A stretch of 64,000 nucleotides of DNA from Ignavibacteria bacterium UBA2333 (GCA_002344895.1 DDUR01000034.1:217586-281585), one strand, 5' to 3'; shown: positions 34,561-45,226, counted from the first letter of the stretch. The notes: generated by a model from the sequence alone, not told the origin. Program-made: numbers and translations.

Positions 34561-35597
34561 TACAGTTTACGGCTCAGGACACCTGAGACAACGTTCACGA
34601 GGTTAATCATTCTGTTGTAATCCATTCGTTTTGGACCTATGAGGCCGACACTGCCGGACATCGACCCGCTACGGAATGTTGTAGCAACGAGACTGTAGTC
34701 GCTAAAAACGTCATGGTCAATTTCATTGCCGATTTTAACGGTCACGCCTGGTTCATCTCGTGTGCTGCCAAGGACGTGAACGATGACTTCTTCATTCTCA
34801 ATGAGTTCAATAACGGATCTCATACGGGCTGGATCCTCAAACTCAGGGAGTTGGAGTAAGTTTTGGCGGCCGGCAAGATGAATTGACGATGAATCAGAGG
34901 TCGTGGCAAGTTTTCCGACGTGTTCGACAAAGAGTCGGATTAAGGATCGTGCGGCTGATGCATCATCGGATGTGCTGTCAGGGAATAGCAGCGGAAGTTG
35001 TGAAAGTGTTCGTCCTGCCAATCGTTCGTTGATGAGTCTCGTAATCTCATCTAATCGAACATCCGTCAGGTTTCCGTCCCACTCCAATGAAACTGTTCGA
35101 ACGACATCACTTTCGAGAGCGATAACAACGAGCAGTTTATCTGAAGACAGACGTAATATCTCTACACGTTCAACAACAGCATCGCGCAATTGCGGTAGTT
35201 CAACAAGAGCAAGGTGGTGGCTCAGTGAGCCCAACATCTTGGAAGCCTCTCGAATGACAGATTCCTTCGGGGTGTCCATGAGGCTGTTTACAACTGTCTC
35301 TGTCTCACGGCTGGGCAACAGCTCCATCTTCATGAGATAGTCAACATAGACGCGATAACCCAGATCTGTTGGCATTCGACCTGCTGACGTATGGGGATGC
35401 ATGATAAATCCCGCATCCTCAAGGTCGGACATGACATTACGAATTGTTGCCGGGCTTAACGGCAATTCACGTTCGAGATACCTTGATACAACACGCGAAC
35501 CGACTGGGGTAGCGTGCAGAATGAACAGATGAACGATTGCACGAAGAATTGTGCGTTCGCGTTCATTGAGGTCCTCTGGTGATTTGAATACCTTCAT
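34560..35597 (-). CDS. hrcA: Heat-inducible transcription repressor HrcA
   Basis: 345 residues. The N-terminal winged helix includes VGSRVVSRYLERELPLSPATIRN and DLEDAGFIMHPHTSAGRMPTDLGYR, both diagnostic when read in pieces. The central GAF-like domain and C-terminal SVGLIGPKRMDYNRM segment complete it. HrcA normally binds CIRCE inverted repeats (TTAGCACTC-N9-GAGTGCTAA) in front of groE and dnaK operons; none is visible in this window, so its targets lie elsewhere. Starts three bases after the GH2-like gene. Confidence 0.95.
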   Translation of the reverse strand: MKVFKSPEDLNERERTILRAIVHLFILHATPVGSRVVSRYLERELPLSPATIRNVMSDLEDAGFIMHPHTSAGRMPTDLGYRVYVDYLMKMELLPSRETETVVNSLMDTPKESVIREASKMLGSLSHHLALVELPQLRDAVVERVEILRLSSDKLLVVIALESDVVRTVSLEWDGNLTDVRLDEITRLINERLAGRTLSQLPLLFPDSTSDDASAARSLIRLFVEHVGKLATTSDSSSIHLAGRQNLLQLPEFEDPARMRSVIELIENEEVIVHVLGSTRDEPGVTVKIGNEIDHDVFSDYSLVATTFRSGSMSGSVGLIGPKRMDYNRMINLVNVVSGVLSRKL

Positions 35598-35600
35598 CGT

Positions 35601-38186
35601 TTACGCAGCAGTTACAACTTCAAGAAAGAAGTCAACAAAATCGAGAGCGTCGTACCGAACCGTCCAGATCCAGAAGATTGCTGTCACACTCATCGCAACA
35701 ACGCCAATTCCAACGAGATAGACAATTCCTGCTGGAGCGTCGAAAACAACTGCTGTTGCGCGCAGCATTCGTACTACAAACCACAGTGCGACGAGTACGG
35801 CGATAGAGGGGATCCAGATTGAAACGGCGTCGGCACTGAGTACTTGATACATTGCAATGCCGATCGGAAGGAAAACGATCAGCGGCAGAGCACTCCAGAC
35901 GACGATGGTAAATGTATCACGGAAGAAAATCCGGCTCCGAACAAACATGGCACCGATTCGCAGCAAGAGGCTAAAGAGACCAAATACTACCAAGACAAAC
36001 AGGGAACATGTGGGCACGGCCAGTGCTGGACGCCAGGCAATGTATCGAACAACTTCAAACGTTAGATCATTCGGAATGATGATGTGCAGCAGGTACTCAA
36101 CAGATGAGTCAGTCCTGAGGAAATGAACGAGAGCAGCCAGCATAAGGCCGGCACCTGCAGAAATCACAACACCAAGAATTGCCGTCTGCGCCGTTGATAG
36201 GATACGTTGGTCTCGAATATCGGCATAGAAGTTATACGGACGAACAATGGCGCGAAGAAGGTATTCACGGAAGCGGCGGGAACGATTAATAAGTAGGACA
36301 AAGACGAGACCGAGAACAAGGCCTGTGACGATGAAGACAAACGGTGTCTGTTCGTCCACGTCACGTGCTTGTAACAAGGGTTCCTTTTCGTCATTAATCA
36401 ATGACTTTAACATCGTATATGCTACTCGAGGTTGTCGCCAAACGTCAACAAGTCCCATCGTTCGCACATAGGGATCGTCATGGTCAACCAACATTGTTGG
36501 CCGTTCAAGCGAATGATCGTTAAACGAACGAACGATGATGCCAGCTACGCCTGCCGACATTGAAACGCGCCACGCATCACGAATTATCACAGCCTGTGAT
36601 TCGTTTGACAGTGGATCCGTGATGCCATTTCGATTGGCGGGCGACACGCGGCTACCGAAGGATGTCAATATGGCTGACGTCCGAACGATGCGGCGTGCCG
36701 CGGCGATACGTTCCGCCAGGTTTCGATGATCCGACGGGCGCGTAGCATCGATGACGATAACATCAAAGCCGCCCTCCGAAACAACATCAATAAGTGATGC
36801 CGGGACAACCTTATACACGAGACGCGAGGTGCGCCGGCGAATCAGTTTGACGAATTCTGCATAGTAGGCAGCAACACCGTCAGAACCTTCTTCAAGTCCA
36901 TCGCCGAGACCGATGGCAACGACACTTGGATGTGTATCAATGTAGGCCGTCAATCTTTCAGCCGCATTTTTTAAACGAGCCGTCGTTTCATCAATTCCCA
37001 ACAGTGACGTCGGGACATCAACAGCCGGAATTTCTGCGAAAATCATAAGTCCGTATTGATCGCAGAGATGGACGAAGTACGGATGTGGACTGCCACCACG
37101 AACACGAACGGCGTTTACGCCGAGAGTCTTGAGAAGGGCTACGTCGTGCTCCATCTGTTTCCACGACATTGACGCGCCGAGGCCTGGATACTCATCAGCG
37201 TAATCAACAGCGTGAAGTGTCATGACGGAATCATTGATCACAAAACGACGACCAGCATCCGTAGTCGTAACACCGATGGTTCGTATACCTACGGATGACC
37301 GGTATTCGTCAATCACACGTCCGCCAACAGACAGTGTTACGGACACAGTGTACAACGTCGGTGATGCAGGTGTCCAAAGTTGTGGGTTGACGACAGACAG
37401 CGACAATGAGGCAACGGACTCACGGGCTTTCTCTACAGCGATTGTCGACGCTGCTGTTCGAGCAACAACTTCACCCCCTGGCCCCCGGAGGATGGCCTCG
37501 ACGGCAACCGATGTTGAACCTTGCACAAGATCATTTGGTGCACTACCTACGAGACGCTCTACCGCACCACCAACAATCGTAGCTCGTAGACCAATTGTTG
37601 CAGTCGAACCATGACGCTGTACACCGAGGCGAAGATCATTCGTCCATGCATGTGGTGTTCCAACGAGAAGAATTTCTCTCAGGATTCCCATCTGCCGAGA
37701 ACGAGCGCCGCGAGCGTTTCGCTCGATGAGCATTGTACCAGAGCCTGGTGCCGTGAGGGTGAGCTCGACAGTATTTGTTCCCGCAGTAAGGTACCGTTCA
37801 GGAATTCGAGCGGAAAAGGGGACATTGCCGCCGGGATAACGCATGACGATCCGATTGTTAACACGGATCTCCACTTCGTCGGATATGCCAAGAAAATGTA
37901 GGTGCCAGACCCTCTCGTCGAGTATCGAAGGGTCGATACGGACAGTCTTTCGCAATTGAAGTCGATCCTGCGGCTGCATCCCCGAAGGAATCGTGAGTGA
38001 TCCCACGTCCTGGCCATCGATGATACGTTGCCATGGACCGGAGAGATCGATTACCGTTCGTGTATCGGACGGAACAATTTTTGAGATCTGTCGTTCGCCA
38101 AGGCGAACATAGTCGTTAAACGAAGCCCCTGTCAGTGACAGAGCCGAAACGACGAACAAAACAAAGGGGAGAAACGAACGCATCAT
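35601..38186 (-). CDS. GH2-like protein lacking catalytic glutamates, with C-terminal membrane domain
   Basis: 861 residues. A signal peptide or anchor (MMRSFLPFVLFVVSALSLTG) is followed by a beta-galactosidase-type jelly-roll (VDLSGPWQRIIDG-like start, LRKTVRIDP, WHLHFLGISDEVEIRVNN), an Ig-like domain, and a TIM barrel (SWKQMEHDVALLKTLGVNAVRV; YGLMIFAEIPAVD). Where family 2 enzymes have the acid/base NE, this reads IGLGDGLEE (about 427). The nucleophile segment is ILTSFGSRV, without Glu. About six membrane helices fill residues 600-840. It is probably a non-catalytic carbohydrate- or protein-binding membrane protein. First in a nine-gene same-strand run with hrcA; divergent from sprA. Confidence 0.72.
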   Translation of the reverse strand: MMRSFLPFVLFVVSALSLTGASFNDYVRLGERQISKIVPSDTRTVIDLSGPWQRIIDGQDVGSLTIPSGMQPQDRLQLRKTVRIDPSILDERVWHLHFLGISDEVEIRVNNRIVMRYPGGNVPFSARIPERYLTAGTNTVELTLTAPGSGTMLIERNARGARSRQMGILREILLVGTPHAWTNDLRLGVQRHGSTATIGLRATIVGGAVERLVGSAPNDLVQGSTSVAVEAILRGPGGEVVARTAASTIAVEKARESVASLSLSVVNPQLWTPASPTLYTVSVTLSVGGRVIDEYRSSVGIRTIGVTTTDAGRRFVINDSVMTLHAVDYADEYPGLGASMSWKQMEHDVALLKTLGVNAVRVRGGSPHPYFVHLCDQYGLMIFAEIPAVDVPTSLLGIDETTARLKNAAERLTAYIDTHPSVVAIGLGDGLEEGSDGVAAYYAEFVKLIRRRTSRLVYKVVPASLIDVVSEGGFDVIVIDATRPSDHRNLAERIAAARRIVRTSAILTSFGSRVSPANRNGITDPLSNESQAVIIRDAWRVSMSAGVAGIIVRSFNDHSLERPTMLVDHDDPYVRTMGLVDVWRQPRVAYTMLKSLINDEKEPLLQARDVDEQTPFVFIVTGLVLGLVFVLLINRSRRFREYLLRAIVRPYNFYADIRDQRILSTAQTAILGVVISAGAGLMLAALVHFLRTDSSVEYLLHIIIPNDLTFEVVRYIAWRPALAVPTCSLFVLVVFGLFSLLLRIGAMFVRSRIFFRDTFTIVVWSALPLIVFLPIGIAMYQVLSADAVSIWIPSIAVLVALWFVVRMLRATAVVFDAPAGIVYLVGIGVVAMSVTAIFWIWTVRYDALDFVDFFLEVVTAA

Positions 38187-38280
38187 GCTCTACACTAGGG
38201 AAGACGGAGGAACGTACATTCATCGTCGCAGACGTGACGATTACCGTACGGTCGGTTCGGAGATTGGTGCCGGCGAATGA

Positions 38281-38306
38281 CAAAAGTACGGTGACGTCTA
38301 TCTTTG
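38281..38306. promoter_or_regulatory. Back-to-back -7 boxes of the divergent GH2-like and sprA genes
   Basis: CAAAAGTA at 38281-38288 is TACTTTTG on the minus strand, and TATCTTTG lies at 38299-38306 on the plus strand. Only ten bases separate them. Both match TAnnTTTG and fire outward. Clear -33 TTG elements are not visible for either, so activator dependence is possible. Confidence 0.45.
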
Positions 38307-38419
38307 CGCATCATGCAGCATATCCCGGAGAGGCGCCTAGTAGTTCCGTTCGTTCCGTCATTGCCTGTTTGCGCGCTCCGCGCAACGGTTCGACTTCCAC
38401 ACAATCGTTCCCGTACGAC

Positions 38420-41400
38420 GTGATCGATAGGATCTTGCCGTCTCTCTTCGTCCGCTTTGTCGGGCTCGCCATTCCGTTTCTTGTCCTTGCCGGGCATGCG
38501 GAAGCTGCAGAGTCCCAGGGCGACGTTGTCCGTGCGGCTACATTTACACTACTTACGGGCGTAATGCCCGCCATACGCGCCGTTGTTGTTCGGGCTGATT
38601 CACTCCCTCCGCAGGGAACGGGTGACAGCACGAATACCGATGTGCCGCGATGGTATCCTCCGTCGAAAGTAAATCGACTAGGAGTATCCGAGCGACAGCC
38701 GAAACTGCGAGTTGCCCCCTTGCCCCCTGCCATGAAAACTATCGGGGAGGTGGATTCGCTACTTTATTCAATGCGACTTCGCGATAGGCTGGACGGTATT
38801 GATGTCGGCCAGGATGTTCCTATGGACCTTGATGAATACCTGGCACTTCGACGCGAACAACTTGTGTCAAAACTGCGCGATTCGTCGTTGTTCCGATATG
38901 AGTTAAAAAAACCTTTGACTGATGGTGAACTGGCCAAGCTGATTGATCAAGCGACAAACATCACGATTCCGATTCCGCCGAACCCACTTATGGGAATCTT
39001 CGGGAAACCGGAAATCAGCATCAATGTGAATGGTGAGGTGAACGTTCAGGCTGGATGGCGATGGGATACCCAAAGCCTGGGTACTGCGTCTGTACTCGGC
39101 CAAACTCAGTCAGCACCCATTTTTAATCAAAACATCCAGGTGAATGTCGGAGCTCGTATTGGCGACAAGTTCCGTTTGAATGTTGACTGGAATACATTGA
39201 ATCAGTTTGAGTTCAACAATCGGTTTAAAGTCGGTTACGAGGGATATGATGATGACATTATCAAGCGTGTTGAATTCGGAAACGTAAATCTCGAGACACC
39301 TAGTACACTTATTGGTGGGGGACAGACGCTCTTTGGTGTACGCGCCGACTTCCAGTTTGGCCCACTGATGCTGAAGACCATTGCTTCACAACGTCGTGGC
39401 GAACGTCGATTCGCAAACGTTCGGGGCGGGTCGAGCCGTACGTTCTTTCAGGTGCGTGCCTATGACTATGCCCGAAATCACTTCTTTCTCGATACGGCCT
39501 ATTTCCAGGTGTGGCGTGAGTATTTCCGTTCACCAACACCAACACTTTCACCCAACTTTAATCAGCTTGTTGTAAAGGGAGATGTTGAAGTATGGGAATC
39601 AACGCCGGATAATCGTGATGTGACGGCGAATGACGCTGTTGCCATTGCTGATCTTGAAGGAATTCCTGCCGGTACACGATATCCAGATGCATATAAGAGT
39701 CGAGAAATACGAGCAGGTTTTGTTGAACGTGGTCGGTTTACCAAGCTGCAGCAGAATCGTTTTGAAGTTGATCTTAACCTGGGTACGCTGACCATCTTTA
39801 ATCTTAGGCCAGATCGTTACTACGCCGTAGCATATCGAACCGATGGTGTTACGACGGCACCTACAGACGACGTCCAACATGGGACGTTAACAAATACCGT
39901 TGGTGAAAAGGATACACTTATCCTGAAACTCGTCGCACGGCCACAGATGCAACCAGGATTTCCTGTCATCTGGCGGAGAATGATGCGAAATCGATATAAC
40001 ATAGGCCTAAACAACGTTAATACTGCCGATGCTCGTATCGGTATGTGGTACTATCGGAACACGAATGACTCGACGGATGTGCTGGAAGGTGCTCCGGACA
40101 AGATCATGACAATCTTCCGTATTGACCAGGTAAATAACGGTACAGGTCAAGCACCCCCCGATGGTCTCCTGGACCCGCGCCCTCCAATCTTTAATTCTGC
40201 ACGCGGTGAGATTACCTTCCCATCTCTCGAGCCATTCCGAGATGGTCTCAGGGAATACTTTGCTTCAAAGGGGAATCCGCAGCTCGCTGAGCAGTACGTA
40301 TTTAACGAAGTGTACGACACCACGGAGGTAACGGCGCGCCTTAACTCAGCAAAGGACCGGTTTATCATCACGGGTGAGGCATCGGGATCATCGTCAGGAT
40401 CAAACCGGATTCCGTTAGCATATAACACAGCGCCAGGATCCGTAACCGTAACACTGGATGGTGCTCCCTTACGAGAGGGTGTCGACTATACGGTGGACTA
40501 CTATTCGGGTACACTTACGCTGATGAATGCTCGGGCTACGATGCCACAGGCGAACCTGAATATCTCATATGAACAAAACGATATTTTTAATCTGACCACA
40601 CGGACACTTGCAGGTATTCGAGCAGACTATCAACTATATAATAAACGGAAAACATCAGCCTTTTTAGGTATGACCCTCATGAACTACGATCAAGCAGCTG
40701 TTATTGATCGTGTTCCTCCTGGACAAGAGCCGAATGCAAACCTCATGTTTGGGTTCGATGGAAAGTTCACCTCACAGCTGGACTGGTTAACACGTGCGAT
40801 TGACGAACTGCCGATCATTGACACTAAGACGCCATCGTCATTTAACATTCAAGGCGAATGGGCCATGGTTGCCCCCGAGCCGAATAAGCGAATATCGACG
40901 GTTGCTTCCGATAATCTGAAGGCCGTCGCTTACCTGGATGACTTTGAGAATGCTCGCCGGCAGATCAATTTTGGTATGACTCCAACGGTGTGGCGACATT
41001 CTTCGCCGCTCAAAGACTCGACTTTGTGGGAGCACGATACGATTGCTGCAAAGTTTAGAGGTCGAAATTTTTGGTATCAGCGATTTGTGCCAGACGTTCC
41101 TCAGGCAGACGTGTATCCTAATCGTGCGCGAGTGCAAGGACGGCAGAATATCCCCGTCCTGCGTATTGCGTTTGAGCCAGATCGACGTGGTATCTATAAC
41201 GACAATCCAGAGTTTGTCGACGACAATAATCCAACGTGGAATGGATCGGACTCACTCCTCGTTCGATCAAACGTCGCTGCGTTTCAAAGTCAGAATCGTG
41301 ATCGAATCTGGGCTGGTATGACGAGATTATTGTCTCCGTTTAACACGAATTTTGATCAGGATAATAATGTTGACTTCATCGAAGTAATGATGAAGATTGA

Positions 41401-44400
41401 TGAATATGAGCCTGGCAAGTCAAAAATGTATATCGATCTCGGCCAGATTAGTGAAGACATTATTCCAAATCAACAGCTGAATACTGAAGACCGTGTTCCT
41501 CAGAACAACTTGATTGATGCTGGTGAAGACATTGGTATTGATACACTCGACAATGCAGCAGAGAAGATTCGTTATCCGTTTCCGTTAAATCTCGAAGATG
41601 ATCCGGCTCGTGATGACTATTTCTTCGACTTCCTTGGTGACCGCCAGAATCAACCAGAACAACTCTTCGTCAGGTATAACAATTTTGAAGGCAATGCTAC
41701 GCAGGCCGAGTCCGGACAGGTTCCAGACAAAGAAATCTTGAATGAGAATAACGGTCAGACTATCTCCCTCGACAACTCATACTTCCGGTATGAAATCAAC
41801 CTCGATCCTAACCCGAATACGAATCCTCAGATTGTTGGTGGGAATCCCGCGACGCGATGGTTCCTGTATCGAATTCCGATCCGACGACCGGATACAACGG
41901 TTGGGAACCCACTCTTTACTAACATTCAATATGTTCGTGCCGCCTTTCGAGGAGGTACCGTTAAAGTCGCCATTGCAGATTGGGGTGTTGTAGGCTCATA
42001 CTGGCTGCGCCGTCATAACCTTGAACCGCGGGGCACGGAAGAGGACTCCGTACTTGCCGTAACATATATCAACCGAGAAGAGAATGCTGGCCCTCCAGAC
42101 TTCTATTCCATGCCTCCGGGCGTCCAAGCTCCTCAACAGCTGCAGAATCCCGATCCGTATCAGGCAATCTTCTTTAACGAGCAGTCGCTTGTTGTTCGCG
42201 TGACAAATCTTCGTCCGGGCGAAGAGCGAATGTCAGCGCGGATCTATCGTCCCTGGGATCTCTTCTTCTATCGCGAACTGGCCTTCTTCCTTCACGGAGA
42301 CCAAACGATGCCAGATCGTGTCGTTGCCGGCTCAACGCCGCCTGCCTATGCCTATATCCGTTTTGGGGTTGACTCGGCCAACTACTATGAGTACCGACGG
42401 CCGCTGCTACGTGGTTGGCAGGACCTTCGTATCATCATGAGTGAGTTAACGGCGATAAAACAGGTTCGCGATCAGGCGCGAATTAATGAACGACAAGAGT
42501 TTCCGGTGCCAGGGGACCCAACGGCAATTTTTGCGATCAAGGGTAGTCCAATTCTGACAAGAGTAACTTTTTTTGGTTTTGGTATCGCGAATCCTATTGA
42601 GCGATTTCCGAATGAACTTAGTACGTCGATGTGGGCAAATGAGCTTCGGCTCGTTGATCCGGTGAATACAAATGATTGGGCTGCGGTAGGGAACATGAAT
42701 CTGAAACTCGCTGATTTGGCTGATGTGACGGCGAGTATCTCACATACAAATCCCAACTTTCATCGATTGGAGGAGAGGTTCGGTAATCGGAACATGATTA
42801 CGCAATGGAACGTGACCGTGAATGCTACGATGGAGAAGTTCCTACCTCGTGAACTCAAGGACACAAAGATTCCTATTACGTACACACACTCTGAACTTGC
42901 CGAGAGTCCACAGTTCCAGGCCCAGAACGACGTTGAACTCGAGCGTGCTGCTGAGGCCGCACGAACGGACACGCTTGCCAAGGGAGCGTCTATAGCTGAA
43001 GCAAATAAGGTATACGATAATGTTCGTTCGCGATCGCAGCGTGTAGAGGTGCGTGATCAATGGGGGATTACGGGACTTCGACTTGGTATTCCCACAAAGC
43101 TGTGGTGGTTAGACGATACGTTTAACAAGCTGACCTTCAACTTTGATTACTCCCAACTCTTTCAACGCACACAGGTTGTTCAAAACAGGTTCGAGTGGCG
43201 CTGGCGCTTCCGAGCTGATTATAATGTCACGGTCCCGTCAAAGTATGATGTAAGTCCACTAAAGTTCCTTGACGGAGTGTTCGGACTTAAGGCCTATAAG
43301 GACATGAAGATCAACTTCCTGCCCCAGAACATTGTAGCAGGCGTCAATATGACGCGTATGCGAACAACCGAACAATCGAGATTCTTGCCATTTCCTAGCC
43401 CCATCGTTCGTGAGTTTCTTGCTGAGAAGAATTTTGGATTTAACTGGCGGTTAGTTGAGAATGGCTTCCTGAGCCCAACCATCGACTACAAGGTGACGGC
43501 TATTAGCACACTTGCCAATATGGAACTCGACGAGAATGGCCGACAAAGGAGTGGTAATGAATTGTTCTCACGTATGTTCTTCACCAATGGCCTCGTTGAT
43601 TTTGGTCAGGAAAGTGACTATAAACAGACAGTAACGATCTCAATGAGACCGAAATTACCCGACATCCTGGGTTTAAATCGACTCATTGAAACTACGGGGT
43701 CGTACACCGTGAACTATAATCTCTTTGACCCACTACAACCGGATCCACGGCAACGTGATGTTGTTCGTACGGCACGCTATACGTCTTCTTTCCGTATGAG
43801 TCCAATTGTTCGTTGGCGTCAGATTGGTAATGGAATCTTTGGAACACCACAAAAGGGCAAAACAGAAGATGGGACACTCGAAACTATCGGCCGTGTTGTC
43901 CAGGAAATCTTCTTCGGTTTCGAAAACCTTACCATTCAGTACAACCAGACAGGTAACGCAGCGAACAACGGAGTCCTCGGCGGTACAGGCTTCACCAATT
44001 TCTGGGCTCGCACACTGACGGGCCGAGGCACGGATCCGATATGGGGTCCAAGCACGGCCTATCAGCTCGGACTCGTGAGCAATCCGCACGGCGGAATTTC
44101 CATCGAACCGTCGTCGAGATTCCCGTTCTTCTCCTTTGCTTCGAGTGTTGGTGTTCGACCGCCGAATGCTGTGATGACGGACGACTTTAATCAAAAGAAC
44201 ACGTTCCAAATCCAGACAAGTCGACCACTATGGACAGGTGCGACGTTGGATCTTGTCATGAAATCTGACTGGGGCTTTACGCGTAATCAACGTGTGGTAA
44301 CGGATGCACAAGGGATTCCAACGTTTACGAACATCAATGTTCGACAGACACTTGACCGAACATTTATGAGTTTCCCGACGTGGTTCACCTTTGGCCTGTC

Positions 44401-45226
44401 GAACGATGGAGTCGACGAAGTCGTACGGTTGTATAACGAACGAAAGGCCGTCATTGATGCTAACGTTCAAGACACAGCTCAAAAGAATCAACAGCTGCTC
44501 GACGCTCTAGCGACGAGTTTCCGTCAGGGATTTGAAAGTGGTCAGTTGTGGACGGGTGAACTTGCACGGATCATGCCGGCCTTAAACTGGACCATTCGAT
44601 GGGACGGTATTGAAAAGATCGGCGTCTTTAAGGGTATTGCCACGCGGGTCTATCTGGAGCATGGTTACCAGTCAACCTATCAGGAGAATGCCCGGATTAA
44701 TGACAATGGGCGCATCATTGAAGTCCAACAAGTAAAGACGGGTTTTCAGCCCCTTGTCGGCCTTAACATGAACTTTGACGAAAAAGCTCTGAAGGGAAAT
44801 CTAACAGCTACCGTACGATACAACCTCACGGAGTCGCACAGTCTAAACGCGTCTGCTCGAGCAACGATTTCGAAAGAAACAAGCCACGAACTGCAGATAA
44901 ATGCCTCCTACCTTCGTCGTGGAGTATCACTGAAATTCCTGGGGATCGACCTTCAGAATGACATGGAGTTTTCCTTCCTCACCCAGATCCGACGGTCACT
45001 GCAGGGGCGGTTTGACGTTGTTGACTACAAGCCGGACGCAGATGTTGTCCAAGGGACAACAAACATTGTCATCGAGCCACGGGCTCGTTATACCATCAGT
45101 AACCGCGTAACAGCGTCGGCCTTTGTGCGATATGAAGGCAACTTCAGCGAAGGTGCGGCAAACCCTGGATACAGCACAACACAAGTCGGCGTGGATATCC
45201 GCCTTTCGATTTCCGGCGGTCGGTAA
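38420..45226 (+). CDS. sprA: T9SS translocon protein SprA/Sov
   Basis: About 2268 residues, the giant outer-membrane channel of the type IX secretion system. The start is uncertain: GTG 38420 or TTG 38435 gives a clean signal peptide (LFVRFVGLAIPFLVLAGHAEA), while the frame stays open back to 38135 into the divergent gene. N-terminal SprA-type features: ITIPIPPNPLMGIFGKPEI, INVNGEVNVQAGWRWDTQ, NRFKVGYEGYDDDIIKRVEFGNV in pieces. A very long series of barrel strands follows, ending TTQVGVDIRLSISGGR. SprA works with PorV and plug proteins; here a PorQ-like gene lies 2.3 kb downstream. Length and composition agree with other SprA proteins (2300-2500). Confidence 0.9.
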   Translation: MIDRILPSLFVRFVGLAIPFLVLAGHAEAAESQGDVVRAATFTLLTGVMPAIRAVVVRADSLPPQGTGDSTNTDVPRWYPPSKVNRLGVSERQPKLRVAPLPPAMKTIGEVDSLLYSMRLRDRLDGIDVGQDVPMDLDEYLALRREQLVSKLRDSSLFRYELKKPLTDGELAKLIDQATNITIPIPPNPLMGIFGKPEISINVNGEVNVQAGWRWDTQSLGTASVLGQTQSAPIFNQNIQVNVGARIGDKFRLNVDWNTLNQFEFNNRFKVGYEGYDDDIIKRVEFGNVNLETPSTLIGGGQTLFGVRADFQFGPLMLKTIASQRRGERRFANVRGGSSRTFFQVRAYDYARNHFFLDTAYFQVWREYFRSPTPTLSPNFNQLVVKGDVEVWESTPDNRDVTANDAVAIADLEGIPAGTRYPDAYKSREIRAGFVERGRFTKLQQNRFEVDLNLGTLTIFNLRPDRYYAVAYRTDGVTTAPTDDVQHGTLTNTVGEKDTLILKLVARPQMQPGFPVIWRRMMRNRYNIGLNNVNTADARIGMWYYRNTNDSTDVLEGAPDKIMTIFRIDQVNNGTGQAPPDGLLDPRPPIFNSARGEITFPSLEPFRDGLREYFASKGNPQLAEQYVFNEVYDTTEVTARLNSAKDRFIITGEASGSSSGSNRIPLAYNTAPGSVTVTLDGAPLREGVDYTVDYYSGTLTLMNARATMPQANLNISYEQNDIFNLTTRTLAGIRADYQLYNKRKTSAFLGMTLMNYDQAAVIDRVPPGQEPNANLMFGFDGKFTSQLDWLTRAIDELPIIDTKTPSSFNIQGEWAMVAPEPNKRISTVASDNLKAVAYLDDFENARRQINFGMTPTVWRHSSPLKDSTLWEHDTIAAKFRGRNFWYQRFVPDVPQADVYPNRARVQGRQNIPVLRIAFEPDRRGIYNDNPEFVDDNNPTWNGSDSLLVRSNVAAFQSQNRDRIWAGMTRLLSPFNTNFDQDNNVDFIEVMMKIDEYEPGKSKMYIDLGQISEDIIPNQQLNTEDRVPQNNLIDAGEDIGIDTLDNAAEKIRYPFPLNLEDDPARDDYFFDFLGDRQNQPEQLFVRYNNFEGNATQAESGQVPDKEILNENNGQTISLDNSYFRYEINLDPNPNTNPQIVGGNPATRWFLYRIPIRRPDTTVGNPLFTNIQYVRAAFRGGTVKVAIADWGVVGSYWLRRHNLEPRGTEEDSVLAVTYINREENAGPPDFYSMPPGVQAPQQLQNPDPYQAIFFNEQSLVVRVTNLRPGEERMSARIYRPWDLFFYRELAFFLHGDQTMPDRVVAGSTPPAYAYIRFGVDSANYYEYRRPLLRGWQDLRIIMSELTAIKQVRDQARINERQEFPVPGDPTAIFAIKGSPILTRVTFFGFGIANPIERFPNELSTSMWANELRLVDPVNTNDWAAVGNMNLKLADLADVTASISHTNPNFHRLEERFGNRNMITQWNVTVNATMEKFLPRELKDTKIPITYTHSELAESPQFQAQNDVELERAAEAARTDTLAKGASIAEANKVYDNVRSRSQRVEVRDQWGITGLRLGIPTKLWWLDDTFNKLTFNFDYSQLFQRTQVVQNRFEWRWRFRADYNVTVPSKYDVSPLKFLDGVFGLKAYKDMKINFLPQNIVAGVNMTRMRTTEQSRFLPFPSPIVREFLAEKNFGFNWRLVENGFLSPTIDYKVTAISTLANMELDENGRQRSGNELFSRMFFTNGLVDFGQESDYKQTVTISMRPKLPDILGLNRLIETTGSYTVNYNLFDPLQPDPRQRDVVRTARYTSSFRMSPIVRWRQIGNGIFGTPQKGKTEDGTLETIGRVVQEIFFGFENLTIQYNQTGNAANNGVLGGTGFTNFWARTLTGRGTDPIWGPSTAYQLGLVSNPHGGISIEPSSRFPFFSFASSVGVRPPNAVMTDDFNQKNTFQIQTSRPLWTGATLDLVMKSDWGFTRNQRVVTDAQGIPTFTNINVRQTLDRTFMSFPTWFTFGLSNDGVDEVVRLYNERKAVIDANVQDTAQKNQQLLDALATSFRQGFESGQLWTGELARIMPALNWTIRWDGIEKIGVFKGIATRVYLEHGYQSTYQENARINDNGRIIEVQQVKTGFQPLVGLNMNFDEKALKGNLTATVRYNLTESHSLNASARATISKETSHELQINASYLRRGVSLKFLGIDLQNDMEFSFLTQIRRSLQGRFDVVDYKPDADVVQGTTNIVIEPRARYTISNRVTASAFVRYEGNFSEGAANPGYSTTQVGVDIRLSISGGR
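38714..38728 (-). repeat. Dispersed G/C-run motif, copy 4 (in sprA)
   Basis: The sense strand reads GCCCCCTTGCCCCCT and encodes APLPP in the variable N-terminal region of SprA. Same motif as at 6412, which encodes the same peptide in UvrC. Confidence 0.5.

Noticed and set aside
34478..35600. CIRCE element near hrcA or grpE
   Set aside because: I searched for TTAGCACTC-N9-GAGTGCTAA and near forms in the spacers here and saw none.
38135..38419. Longer sprA start at GTG 38135
   Set aside because: It overlaps the start of the divergent gene and both promoter boxes, and would place about 95 polar residues before the signal peptide.
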